A stretch of 64,000 nucleotides of DNA, from positions 67,297 to 131,296 of the forward strand of contig DASPIU010000023.1 in assembly GCA_035629025.1 (NCBI GenBank). The letters run 5' to 3'. Both the position numbers and the translations under genes were made by a program. Positions within the stretch are counted from its first letter, which is position 1. Every line of letters starts with the position of its first letter. The notes below the pieces were generated by a model. That model saw only the letters and a program-made list of their open reading frames with translations. It did not search any database and was not told the DNA's origin. This document shows, piece by piece, positions 27,145-36,967 of this stretch. The stretch comes from Stenotrophomonas_A sp035629025. Its GTDB lineage: Bacteria; Pseudomonadota; Gammaproteobacteria; Xanthomonadales; Xanthomonadaceae.

Positions 27145-27951
27145 TTAGCGGCTGCCGCCGGCGGTGGCCGAGGCTGCGCTGGCGCGCTTGTCGAGGGCGG
27201 CGCGCAGTTGGGCCGGCGGCAGGTAGCCGCCGAGTTGCATGCCGTCGGGGCCGAAGATGGCGGGGGTGCCGTTGACGCCCAGGCGCTGGCCCAGGTCGTA
27301 TTCCATGTTGACGGGGCTGCTGGCGCAGGTCTTCGGGGTGATCGGCTTGCCGGACTTGGCGGCGGTCAGGGCCTGCTTGCGGTCGCTGGCGCACCACACC
27401 GAGACCATGTCCTTGTAGTCCTGGCTGCCCAGGCCCATGCGCGGGAAGGCCAGGTATTCCACCGCGATGCCCTGGCGGTTGAGTTCGTCGATCTGGCTGT
27501 GCAGCTTGCGGCAGTAGCCGCATTCGATGTCGGTGAACACGGTGATGGTGTACTTGGGGTTCGGCGGCGCGAACACGATGCGCTCGCTGCGCGGCACCTT
27601 GGCCAGTTGGTCGCGACGGTAGGCGAGCAGGCCTTCACTGGCGGCGAATTGGCGGGCCTGGATGTCGAACGGCTGGGCCTGGATCAGATAGCGGCCGTCG
27701 TCGCTGATATACAGCACCTGGCCACCGACGATGGCTTCGCGGAAGCCGGCGAAAGGTGCGGCGCCGATGTAGTCCGGCTTGAAATCGGAGTCCAGCTCGG
27801 CCAGGGCGGCGCGCACGCGCTGGTCGACGCCGGCGGGGGCCGGAGCGGCAGCGGCGGGCTTGGTGGCGCTGGCCTTGCCAGGAGAAGCGGGCTGCGCACA
27901 GGCGGACAGGCTGGCCGCGCACAGCAGCGCGGAGAGAACGTAGCGGAGCAT
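27145..27951 (-). CDS. dsbC: Thiol:disulfide interchange protein DsbC-like
   Basis: 268 aa. It is a periplasmic disulfide isomerase with an N-terminal dimerisation domain (~45-115) and a thioredoxin fold containing the active site CGYC (Cys144-Cys147) and the cis-Pro motif GTPA. The leader has an LSAC lipobox at Cys18 followed by an Ala/Pro/Lys-rich tether of about 25 residues, so the protein may be an outer-membrane-anchored lipoprotein rather than soluble. The start at 27951 gives this leader; the longer frame reads into xerD. Order xerD-dsbC matches E. coli. Two further Cys (in WCASD and KTCASS) fit the second structural disulfide of DsbC. Confidence 0.93.
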   Translation of the reverse strand: MLRYVLSALLCAASLSACAQPASPGKASATKPAAAAPAPAGVDQRVRAALAELDSDFKPDYIGAAPFAGFREAIVGGQVLYISDDGRYLIQAQPFDIQARQFAASEGLLAYRRDQLAKVPRSERIVFAPPNPKYTITVFTDIECGYCRKLHSQIDELNRQGIAVEYLAFPRMGLGSQDYKDMVSVWCASDRKQALTAAKSGKPITPKTCASSPVNMEYDLGQRLGVNGTPAIFGPDGMQLGGYLPPAQLRAALDKRASAASATAGGSR

Positions 27952-28033
27952 CGGCACATACCGTAGACGGACTGGCCCGGATTCTCGCACACACGATCTG
28001 AAGGCGGCCGCGATGGCCAGGCCGCGGCGCGCC

Positions 28034-29008
28034 TCAGCCGCGCGGATGATGGCGCTGATGCAGCTGCTGCAAGTGTTCGCGCGCCACCAGGGTGTAGATC
28101 TGCGTGGTCGACAAGGAGCTGTGGCCGAGCAGCATCTGCAACGCGCGCAGGTCGGCGCCGCGGTTGAGCAGGTGGGTGGCGAAGCTGTGGCGCAGTCCAT
28201 GCGGGCTGACCAGGGCCGGGTCGATCCCGGCGACGGCGGCATAGCGCTTCACCAGCGCCCAGAAATGCTGGCGCGTGAGGGGCTTGCGCGCGGCGTCGAT
28301 GAACATCGGAACCTGTCCGTCGCTGCTGGCCGGCACGGCCTTGCCGCCGGCGAGCGCGGCGCGTGCACTGTCCAGGTAGCGCTGCAGCCAGTGCTGGGAC
28401 TCTTCGCCCAGCGGCACCAGGCGCTCCTTGCTGCCCTTGCCCGTGACCCGCAACACGCCCTGGCGCAGGTTCACCGCATTGGCCGGCAGGCCCACCAGTT
28501 CGCTCACGCGCAGGCCGGCGGCGTACATGAGTTCGAGCATCGCGCGGTCGCGCAGGCCGGTCGGGTCGTCCAACGCGGGCGCGGCCAGCAGTGCGTCCAC
28601 CTGGCTTTCCGCCAGCGCCTTGGGTAACAGCCGTGGCAGGCGCGGCGGGTCGATCAGCGCGGTGGGGTCGTCGCCGCGCTCGCCACGGGACACCGCATCG
28701 CCATAGAACGCGCGCAGGCTGGAAAGCAGGCGCGCATTGCTGCGTGGGGAATAACGCTGGGCGGTTCGCCAGGCCAGGTAGTCGAACAGGCCGGCGCGAT
28801 CGATGCGGGCAAGGCCGCCACCGCGGCCGTCAAGCCAGCGCGCCAGACCGCTGAGGTCACGGCGGTAACCGTCGAGGGTCTGCCGGGCCAGGCCCTGTTC
28901 GGCCCAGATGCGGTCCAGAAAGCGCTGGATGTGTTGTTCGTCGGCCGCCTGCAGGGGCGGCAATTCGCCGACGCGCTGGCGGCGCTCGGCAGGAGAATGC
29001 GCGGACAT
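28034..29008 (-). CDS. xerD: Site-specific tyrosine recombinase XerD
   Basis: 324 aa. It acts with XerC at dif to resolve chromosome dimers. The SAM-like N-terminal DNA-binding domain (~20-110) precedes the catalytic domain with Arg in GLRVSEL, the HGLRHSFATH box, LGHSSLSTTQ and the nucleophilic Tyr in QIYTLV. It lies 82 bp upstream of dsbC on the same strand. XerD rather than XerC is chosen from the dsbC linkage and sequence pattern. It diverges from the RDD gene with an 85-bp gap. Confidence 0.95.
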   Translation of the reverse strand: MSAHSPAERRQRVGELPPLQAADEQHIQRFLDRIWAEQGLARQTLDGYRRDLSGLARWLDGRGGGLARIDRAGLFDYLAWRTAQRYSPRSNARLLSSLRAFYGDAVSRGERGDDPTALIDPPRLPRLLPKALAESQVDALLAAPALDDPTGLRDRAMLELMYAAGLRVSELVGLPANAVNLRQGVLRVTGKGSKERLVPLGEESQHWLQRYLDSARAALAGGKAVPASSDGQVPMFIDAARKPLTRQHFWALVKRYAAVAGIDPALVSPHGLRHSFATHLLNRGADLRALQMLLGHSSLSTTQIYTLVAREHLQQLHQRHHPRG

Positions 29009-29093
29009 GCGCGCAGCTTACCGGATCGACGAGCCTGGACCGGCAAAGCGCTCGTGCCTTCGCTCCGCTCCATCGCACCGCTATGCTGCGCCG

Positions 29094-29582
29094 ATGGAAC
29101 AGACCGCCGAACCCAGCACCGTCACCGACTCGCCCGCCCCTGCGCGCAGCCTCGTGGTTTGGCGCCTGCTGGCCATGTTCTACGACTTCTGGCCCGTGCT
29201 GGCGTTGTGGATGCTGGTGTCAGCCGCCTTCACCCTGGGCTTCTATCTCGATGGTCACGGCCGCCGCGAGAACATCGCACCCTTCAGTGGCCTGCAGTGG
29301 CTGCTGTGGTTGTGCTGCTGGCTGGTGGCCGGCGTCTACGCCACGGTGAGCTGGCGGCGAGGCGGCCAGACGCTGGGCATGCGCCCGTGGCGGCTGCGGC
29401 TGCAAGGCAGTGCTGGCCAGGCGCCAGGATGGGCGGCACTGTGGCGGCGCTATGCCGTGGGCACCTTGTCGCTGCTGGCTGGCGGACTGGGGTTCTGGTG
29501 GGCGTTGTTCGACCGCGACCGCCTGGCCTGGCACGACCGCCTCAGCGGCACACGGCTGGTGCGTTTGCCGAAGCGTGGGTAG
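29094..29582 (+). CDS. RDD family membrane protein
   Basis: 162 aa. RDD-domain proteins are small inner-membrane proteins, some proposed to act in ion transport; the function here is unknown. Three to four membrane segments are visible (about 28-50, 68-88, 122-140). Family landmarks are present: an Arg near the first helix (VVWRLLAMFYDF, the variant of the initial RxxD), GQTLGMRPWRLRL in the middle and DRDRLAWHDRLSGT at the C-terminus. A TATGCT hexamer at 29082-29087 lies so close to the ATG that the mRNA could be leaderless. The gene is followed by a single GTAGGAG-type repeat. Confidence 0.88.
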   Translation: MEQTAEPSTVTDSPAPARSLVVWRLLAMFYDFWPVLALWMLVSAAFTLGFYLDGHGRRENIAPFSGLQWLLWLCCWLVAGVYATVSWRRGGQTLGMRPWRLRLQGSAGQAPGWAALWRRYAVGTLSLLAGGLGFWWALFDRDRLAWHDRLSGTRLVRLPKRG

Positions 29583-29595
29583 CAGGCCGTCGCTG

Positions 29596-29618
29596 TCGCG
29601 GGTAAAGCCGCTCCTACA
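29596..29618 (-). repeat. Single GTAGGAG-type repetitive palindromic unit
   Basis: Read on the minus strand it is TGTAGGAGCGGCTTTACCC followed by GCGA, with a small internal hairpin. It is related to the paired element at 50633-50714 and lies between the convergent RDD and lptG genes. Confidence 0.6.
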
Positions 29619-29661
29619 CAGCGCGTGTCAGCAGGCAAGGACGACCTGCATCTATTCATTG

Positions 29662-30768
29662 CTAACTGCTGCGGCGCCGGAACAACCAGTGCGACACCAG
29701 CATCATCACTATCGGTGGCAACGCATAGGCGACGCGATAGTCGAACCTCAGCGCACCGGCCATGCGACCGAAGAACAACTGCAACAGCCAGAAGCCGAGC
29801 GCGAACAGGATGCCCAGGAACAATCGCTTGCCCATGCCGCCGCTGCGCAATGAGCCGAAGGCGAACGGAATGGCGGCCAGGCACAACGCCAGCACGTTGA
29901 TCGGATAGAACCAGCGGCTCCAGTACTGATCTTCGTAGTCGCGGGCATCGAGGTTGTTGCGGCGGCGGTACTCGATACTGGTATGCAGGTCGGCGGCCGA
30001 GAGGTTGCGCGGCTTGGCCAGGCCAGCCGCCAGCGCCTTCGGGTCGAGCGCCGACTGCCACGGCATTTCCGCCATCTTTTCCCGGGTCACCGAGCGTTCG
30101 GCAAAATGATCTTCGGTCACGTCGCGCAGGATCCAGCCAGCATCGCGATGTTCGGCGGACGCCGCGTGGGTCAGGGTCTGCAGGCGCCCGTTCTCGCCGA
30201 TCTGGTACAGACGCACGTCATGCAGCGCCAGCGCCGTGCCGCCGCCCTCGAGCAGCTTCTCCTCGCCGCTCTGTGCATTGAGGAAGGTATTGCCTTCGCG
30301 CGCCCACAGGCCGGCGTAGCGCGCCATGGCCATGTTGCTTTCGTAGCGCGCGCTGGCCTTGAGCACGTCGGCCTGGCTCTGCGCCCATGGGCCCAGGGTT
30401 TCGCCGGTGATCACCATCAGGCCGGTCAGCAGCGCCATGGCCGCGGCGACCGACAGGCTCAGCCGGCGCCGCGACAGCCCCAGCGCGCGCAGCGCGGTCA
30501 GCTCCGAAGTCGCGGCAAGCTGGCCCAGGCCCATCAGCGCACCAATCACCGCGGCGGTCGGGAACAAGGTGTAGGCGCGGCGTGGCACCGAATAGGCCAC
30601 GTAGGCAATGGCATGGCCGAAGCTGTAGCTGCCCTCGCCGATGTCCTTGGCCTCGCTGGAAAAAGCGTTGACCACATCGAGGCCGAGCAGCACCGCCCAG
30701 GTCAGCAGCACCGTGCCGATCACGGCGCGGCCGATGTACAGATCATGGATACGCGGAGTAAACCTCAT
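29662..30768 (-). CDS. lptG: LPS export ABC transporter permease LptG
   Basis: 368 aa. LptG pairs with LptF and the ATPase LptB to extract lipopolysaccharide from the inner membrane and push it to LptC. It has three N-terminal and three C-terminal membrane helices flanking a periplasmic beta-jellyroll domain (~130-265), with SELTALRALGLSRRRL as the coupling helix after helix 2. The ATG at 30768 overlaps the lptF stop (ATGA), which fixes the start against a longer upstream reading. LptB and LptC are not in the window. Confidence 0.96.
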   Translation of the reverse strand: MRFTPRIHDLYIGRAVIGTVLLTWAVLLGLDVVNAFSSEAKDIGEGSYSFGHAIAYVAYSVPRRAYTLFPTAAVIGALMGLGQLAATSELTALRALGLSRRRLSLSVAAAMALLTGLMVITGETLGPWAQSQADVLKASARYESNMAMARYAGLWAREGNTFLNAQSGEEKLLEGGGTALALHDVRLYQIGENGRLQTLTHAASAEHRDAGWILRDVTEDHFAERSVTREKMAEMPWQSALDPKALAAGLAKPRNLSAADLHTSIEYRRRNNLDARDYEDQYWSRWFYPINVLALCLAAIPFAFGSLRSGGMGKRLFLGILFALGFWLLQLFFGRMAGALRFDYRVAYALPPIVMMLVSHWLFRRRSS

Positions 30769-31850
30769 GCCGCCGCCCTCCGCGGCCGCGACAAGCGGCC
30801 GTCGCGCACGTACACCCACACCGCCACCAGCAGCAGCGGCACCAGCAACCACCACAGACCCAGTGCCGCCGGAGTGCGCCCGGCCGAGATCCACTGCGTG
30901 CCGACAATCATCAGGTTGGTACCCACCAGGTAGCCAAGGAAGGCCAGCATGATGCGGCCGTAGCGCTGCTGCCGCGGCGAGCTGCGCGACAGCGGCAAGG
31001 CCAGCAGCGCGAAGGCCAGGGCCAGCAACGGCGGGGCGATGCGCCAGTGCAGCTGCGCGCGGGCGGCCAGGCGATCGTCGCCGAGCAGGCGCGAGGTGGA
31101 CATCACTTCCGGGTCATTCTCGTCATGCACCTGCGCGCGGTCCGGCAGAGCGACTTCGTTGCGCCCAAAGCGCAGCAACCGGTAGTCCAGGCCTTCGCCC
31201 TTGGCCGGGCCCTCCACGCGGTAGCCATTCTCCAGGCGCAGGAAGCGATCCTTCTTGCCCTCGAAGAACACCGAGCCGGTGTTGGCCGTGGCCACGTCAA
31301 CGCGCTCGTCGGTCTGCCGCTGCATGAATATCTGGCCGAAGCGGGTGCCATCGGCGGAGACACTGGACAGGTAGACCACGCCACCGCCGGACAGCGGGGT
31401 GAAGCGCCCGGCCTCCAGACCGGCGATGACCACGCTGCGGTTGGCTTCTTCCAGCATCTTGTCGGCGGTGCGGGTGGCCAGGGGCCCCAGCCACAGGGAG
31501 CAGGCACCGATCAGGATCACCACCGGCGCGGCCAGCAGCATGATCGGCCGCAGCAGGCGCCCCGGGCCCACGCCGATGGCGGTGATGACGGCCATTTCCG
31601 AATCCCGGTACAGCCGGCCCAGGGCCAGCAGCAGGCCCAGCATCAACGCCAGGGGCAGGATCAGCGGCAGGTAGGCGACGAATTGCAGGGCCAGCTGCGG
31701 CAGCAGCAGGCGGGCCGGAACACGGCCGTCGGCGATATTCCCGAGCACATCCACCAGCACCGCGCCGACGCTGACCACCAGCAGCACGATCAGGGTCGCC
31801 AGGAAGCTCTGGGTGAAGTCCCGCAGCAGATAACGGTCGAGCTTCGGCAT
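30765..31850 (-). CDS. lptF: LPS export ABC transporter permease LptF
   Basis: 361 aa. It has the same fold as LptG: helices 1-3, a periplasmic jellyroll (~135-260), helices 4-6. It starts MPKLDRYLLRDFTQSF, a recognisable LptF N-terminus. The segment LYRDSEMAVITAIGVG after helix 2 is the coupling region that contacts LptB. It is first in a two-gene operon with lptG and divergent from pepA, an arrangement also found in E. coli. Confidence 0.96.
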   Translation of the reverse strand: MPKLDRYLLRDFTQSFLATLIVLLVVSVGAVLVDVLGNIADGRVPARLLLPQLALQFVAYLPLILPLALMLGLLLALGRLYRDSEMAVITAIGVGPGRLLRPIMLLAAPVVILIGACSLWLGPLATRTADKMLEEANRSVVIAGLEAGRFTPLSGGGVVYLSSVSADGTRFGQIFMQRQTDERVDVATANTGSVFFEGKKDRFLRLENGYRVEGPAKGEGLDYRLLRFGRNEVALPDRAQVHDENDPEVMSTSRLLGDDRLAARAQLHWRIAPPLLALAFALLALPLSRSSPRQQRYGRIMLAFLGYLVGTNLMIVGTQWISAGRTPAALGLWWLLVPLLLVAVWVYVRDGRLSRPRRAAA

Positions 31851-31865
31851 AGGTGTGGGGCTTGC

Positions 31866-31933
31866 TAAACTCTCGGATTCGTTCGCGGCGCCGCCAGCCT
31901 AACCCGGGCCGGCGTAAACAGTCCGCGATTGTA
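31866..31933. promoter_or_regulatory. Divergent promoter region of lptFG and pepA
   Basis: TAAACT at 31866-31871 (plus) could be the -10 for pepA. The complement of 31928-31933 (TACAAT, minus) could be the -10 for lptF. If both are right the transcripts overlap for about 50 bp. -35 elements are weak. Inference only. Confidence 0.35.
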
Positions 31934-31958
31934 CGGACTTGCCCACGGAATCTGCTCA

Positions 31959-33446
<1,488 letters not shown>

Positions 33447-33532
33447 GAATCGGGACTGGGGAATGGTGAAAGCCTTCCCCAGTCCGGTACCTGGCGCTCT
33501 TTCCATTCCCCACTCCCCATTCCCGATTCCCT
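33447..33532. repeat. Inverted GGGAATC-type repeat between pepA and holC
   Basis: The left arm has GAATCGGGACTGGGGAATGG and the right arm CCATTCCCCACTCCCCATTCCCGATTCCC in shorter units. Together they can form a long imperfect hairpin with an inner stem TTCCCCAGTCC. Built of 7-base GGGAATC/GGGAATG units as seen in other xanthomonads. Confidence 0.8.
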
Positions 33533-33536
33533 CCCA

Positions 33537-33962
33537 ATGCCTCGCGCCGACTTCTATCTGATCGCCAAGCCGCGGTTCCTCAACGAGCCGTTGAAGCTGG
33601 TCTGCGAGCTGGCGCGCAAGGCCAACGACGCCAACATGACGCTGCTGATCCTGGCCCGCGACCAGGCGCAGGCCGAGGAGCTGGATGACCTGCTGTGGTC
33701 GTTCGATCCCGACGCCTATGTGCCGCACCAGATCGCCGGCGGCGACGAGGACGAGGACGAGGCGCCGGTACTGATCGCCACGCCCGACATGGACGTGCCC
33801 GCGCGGCCACTGGTGCTCAACCTGCGCGACGAATGCTTCCTCGGCGCCTGCGAACGCATCCTGGAAGTCGTGCCCGCCGACCCGGCCGCGCGCGAACCCC
33901 TGCGCGAACGCTGGAAGCAGTACAAGGCCCTGGGCCTGGAACTGACCAAGCACGATATGTAG
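33537..33962 (+). CDS. holC: DNA polymerase III chi subunit
   Basis: 141 aa. Chi links the clamp loader (through psi) to single-strand-binding protein at the replication fork. The typical chi N-terminus is seen (RADFYLIAKPRF), with LICELARKA-like and LLILARDQAQAEELDDLLWSF segments (residues 20-57) and VLNLRDECF before the C-terminal helix RWKQYKALGLELTKHD. It lies between pepA and valS, the conserved location. Its expected partner psi is the gene at 41131-41580. Confidence 0.94.
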   Translation: MPRADFYLIAKPRFLNEPLKLVCELARKANDANMTLLILARDQAQAEELDDLLWSFDPDAYVPHQIAGGDEDEDEAPVLIATPDMDVPARPLVLNLRDECFLGACERILEVVPADPAAREPLRERWKQYKALGLELTKHDM

Positions 33963-33963
33963 G

Positions 33964-34078
33964 GGCCGGGAATGGGGAATCGGGAATGGGGAATCGGAAA
34001 AGCCGCCCCCACTCCTCCCCTTCCCGTGCCAGCGATGCCGCTCTGCCCATTCCCTATTCCCCATTCCCGATTCCCAGC
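33964..34078. repeat. Inverted GGGAATC-type repeat between holC and valS
   Basis: The left arm consists of alternating GGGAATG/GGGAATC units (33966-34000) and the right arm of the complementary units CCCATTCCC/CCCGATTCCC (34045-34077), enclosing about 45 bases. It is the same element type as at 33447-33532, fills the whole intergenic space and ends 6 bases before the valS ATG. Confidence 0.85.
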
Positions 34079-34083
34079 TCCCA

Positions 34084-36912
34084 ATGACCTCCCTCGTCTC
34101 CAGCTACGATCCCAAGTCCTTTGAAGCACGCCTGTACGACGGGTGGGAGAAGGCCGGCCATTTCAAGCCGTCCGGCCAGGGCGAGCCGTACACCATCCTG
34201 TTGCCGCCACCGAACGTGACCGGTACGCTGCACATGGGCCATGCGTTCCAGCAGACGCTGATGGATGCGTTGGTGCGCTATCACCGCATGCGCGGCTACG
34301 ACACGCTGTGGCAGGTCGGCACCGACCACGCCGGCATCGCCACCGAGATGGTGGTCAGCCGCAACCTCGCCCAGGAAGGCAAGGGCGAGAGCCGGGATTC
34401 ACTGGGCCGCGAGGGATTCATCGCCAAGGTGTGGGAGTGGAAGCAGCAGTCCGGCGACACCATCGAGCGGCAGATGCGCCGCCTGGGCACTTCGGCGGAC
34501 TGGTCGCGCAGCACCTTCACCATGGACCCGCAGCCCTCGGCCGCGGTGACCGAAGCGTTCGTGCGCTGGCATGAGCAGGGCCTGATCTATCGCGGCCAGC
34601 GCCTGGTCAACTGGGACCCGGTGCTGAAGACGGCGATCTCCGACCTGGAAGTGGAGAACGTCGAGGAAGACGGCTTCCTCTGGTCCATCCGCTATGCGCT
34701 GGACGAGGGCGCCACCTACGAGCACAGCGAACGCGACGCCGACGGCAACGAAGTGCTGCGCGAGACCCGCAACTATCTCGTCGTGGCTACCACCCGCCCG
34801 GAAACGCTGCTGGGCGATACCGCGGTGATGGTGCACCCGGAAGACGAGCGCTACGCGCACCTGATCGGCAAGACCGTGACCCTGCCGCTGACCGGGCGCC
34901 GCGTGCCGGTGATCGGCGATGCCTACGTGGACCGCGAGTTCGGTACCGGCGTGGTCAAGGTCACCCCGGCGCACGACTTCAACGACTACCAGGTCGGCCT
35001 GCGCCACAGCCTGCCGCTGATCAACCTGTTCACCGCCACCGCCGCGCTCAACGACAATGCGCCGGAGCGTTACCGCGGGCTGGATCGCTACGAAGCGCGC
35101 AAGCAGGTGCTGGCCGAGCTGGAGGAACAGGGTCTGCTGGTCGAGGCCCGGCCGCACAAGCTGCAGGTGCCGCGCGGCGACCGCACCGGCCAGGTGGTCG
35201 AGCCCTATCTCACCGACCAGTGGTTCGTGAAGATGGACGAGCTGGCCCGTCGTGGGCTGGAACTCGTTGAATCCGGCCAGATCCAGTTCGTTCCGCCGAA
35301 CTGGATCAACACCTACCGCCACTGGATGGAGAACATCCAGGACTGGTGCATCAGCCGCCAGCTGTGGTGGGGACATCGCATCCCGGCCTGGTTCGACGCG
35401 CAGGGCAACTGCTACGTCGGCCGCGACGAGGCCGAGGCGCGGGCCAAGGCTGGCCTGGGCGCGGACGTTGCGCTCACCCAGGACAACGACGTGCTGGAGA
35501 CCTGGTTCTCCTCGCAGCTGTGGCCGTTCTCCACGCTGGGCTGGCCGGATGCCGCGGCGATGGCCGAACGCGGCTTCGAGCGCTACCTGCCGTCCTCGGT
35601 GCTGGTCACCGGCTTTGACATCATCTTCTTCTGGGTGGCGCGGATGATCATGGCCACCGACAGCTTCACCGGCAAGGTGCCGTTCCGCGACGTGTACATC
35701 ACCGGCCTGATCCGCGACAAGGACGGGCAGAAGATGTCCAAGTCCAAGGGCAACGTGCTCGACCCGCTCGACATCATCGACGGCATCAGCATGGAAGACC
35801 TGGTCAGCAAGCGCACCAGCGGGCTGATGCAGCCGCGCATGGCCGAGAAGATCGAGAAGGCCACGCGCAAGGAGTTTCCGGACGGCATCATCGCGCACGG
35901 CGCCGACGCACTGCGCTTCACCATCGCAGCACTCGCCAACCACGGCCGCGACATCAAGTTCGACCTGGGCCGCGCCGAAGGCTACAAGAACTTCTGCAAC
36001 AAGCTCTGGAACGCCAGCCGCTTCGTGCTGATGAACACCGAAGGCGCGCAGTTCCAGGGCGTGCCGCAGCCGGTCACCGATGCCGAGCGCTGGATTCTGT
36101 CGCGCCTGGCCAGCGTCAGCGCGCAGGCGCAGACCCACTTCGCCGACTACCGCTTCGACCTGCTGGCGCAGGCCTTGTACGAATTTGTCTGGAACGAGTT
36201 CTGCGACTGGTTCGTGGAGCTCGCCAAGCCGGCGCTCAATGGCGAGGATGCGGCGGCTGCCGACAGCACCCGCCACACCCTGTTGTACGTGCTGGAGCAG
36301 CTGCTGCGCCTGCTGCACCCGTTGACGCCGTTCGTCACCGAGGAGCTGTGGCAGCAGGTCGCGCCGCGCCTGGGCATCGCCGCGGGCACGCTGTCGTTGC
36401 AGCCCTACCCGGTGCCGGCGGACTTCGCCGCCCGGGATTTCGCCGCCGCCGAGGCGGACGTTGAATGGCTCAAGGCCATGGTCTCGGCGCTGCGCCGCGT
36501 GCGCAGCGAGCTCAACGTGCCGCCATCCAGGCACGTGCGCCTGCTGTTGCAGGGCGGCCAGCCCGCGGACCGTGCACGCGTGGAGCGCTTTGCCGCGCCC
36601 CTGGCCTTCCTGCTGCGCCTGGAGGCCATCGAATGGCTGCAGGCCGACCAGGAGCCGCCGGCTGCCGCCGCGGCCATCGTCGGTGAACTGCGCCTGCTGG
36701 TGCCCTTGCAGGGCCTGGTCGACCTCGACGCCGAACGCGCGCGGCTGGACAAGGAAATCGCCCGCGTCAGCGCCGAGAAGGACAAGAGCGAAGCCAAGCT
36801 AGCCAAGTTCACCGACAAGGTGCCGGCCGCGGTGGTCGAGCAGGAGCGTGCGCGACTGGTCGACTGGAGCGCGCAGCTCGACGGCCTGCGCAGCCAGCGC
36901 AACAAGCTCTGA
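34084..36912 (+). CDS. valS: Valyl-tRNA synthetase
   Basis: 942 aa, class I aminoacyl-tRNA synthetase. The HIGH-type motif is PNVTGTLHMGHAF (residues ~41-53). The editing (CP1) domain contains TTRPETLLGDTAVMVHPED. The KMSKS motif is in KDGQKMSKSKGNVLDP. The C-terminal tRNA-binding domain ends in a coiled coil (~875-942, LDAERARLDKEIARVSAEK). Size and order fit the family. There is no clear ribosome-binding site because the upstream space is occupied by the GGGAATC repeat. Confidence 0.98.
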   Translation: MTSLVSSYDPKSFEARLYDGWEKAGHFKPSGQGEPYTILLPPPNVTGTLHMGHAFQQTLMDALVRYHRMRGYDTLWQVGTDHAGIATEMVVSRNLAQEGKGESRDSLGREGFIAKVWEWKQQSGDTIERQMRRLGTSADWSRSTFTMDPQPSAAVTEAFVRWHEQGLIYRGQRLVNWDPVLKTAISDLEVENVEEDGFLWSIRYALDEGATYEHSERDADGNEVLRETRNYLVVATTRPETLLGDTAVMVHPEDERYAHLIGKTVTLPLTGRRVPVIGDAYVDREFGTGVVKVTPAHDFNDYQVGLRHSLPLINLFTATAALNDNAPERYRGLDRYEARKQVLAELEEQGLLVEARPHKLQVPRGDRTGQVVEPYLTDQWFVKMDELARRGLELVESGQIQFVPPNWINTYRHWMENIQDWCISRQLWWGHRIPAWFDAQGNCYVGRDEAEARAKAGLGADVALTQDNDVLETWFSSQLWPFSTLGWPDAAAMAERGFERYLPSSVLVTGFDIIFFWVARMIMATDSFTGKVPFRDVYITGLIRDKDGQKMSKSKGNVLDPLDIIDGISMEDLVSKRTSGLMQPRMAEKIEKATRKEFPDGIIAHGADALRFTIAALANHGRDIKFDLGRAEGYKNFCNKLWNASRFVLMNTEGAQFQGVPQPVTDAERWILSRLASVSAQAQTHFADYRFDLLAQALYEFVWNEFCDWFVELAKPALNGEDAAAADSTRHTLLYVLEQLLRLLHPLTPFVTEELWQQVAPRLGIAAGTLSLQPYPVPADFAARDFAAAEADVEWLKAMVSALRRVRSELNVPPSRHVRLLLQGGQPADRARVERFAAPLAFLLRLEAIEWLQADQEPPAAAAAIVGELRLLVPLQGLVDLDAERARLDKEIARVSAEKDKSEAKLAKFTDKVPAAVVEQERARLVDWSAQLDGLRSQRNKL

Positions 36913-36921
36913 CTGACCCGG

Positions 36922-36954
36922 GGCGCCGCTGGCAACAGCGGCGCCTCATTGATT
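36922..36954 (+). terminator. Terminator-like hairpin after valS
   Basis: A 10-bp perfect stem GGCGCCGCTG / CAGCGGCGCC with loop GCAA (36922-36945) is followed by TCATTGATTT. The T-tract is interrupted but placement 9 bp after the valS stop supports termination. Confidence 0.75.
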
Positions 36955-36967
36955 TGCCTGCCGCGCG

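Noticed and set aside
28034..29008. Tyrosine recombinase as a sign of an integrated element
   Set aside because: Length, motifs and the dsbC neighbour identify the housekeeping XerD; no attachment-site duplication or phage genes are seen.
33964..34078. GGGAATC arrays as rho-independent terminators
   Set aside because: They are built of dispersed repeat units, lack a T-tract on the plus strand, and occur in both gaps; classed as repeats instead.
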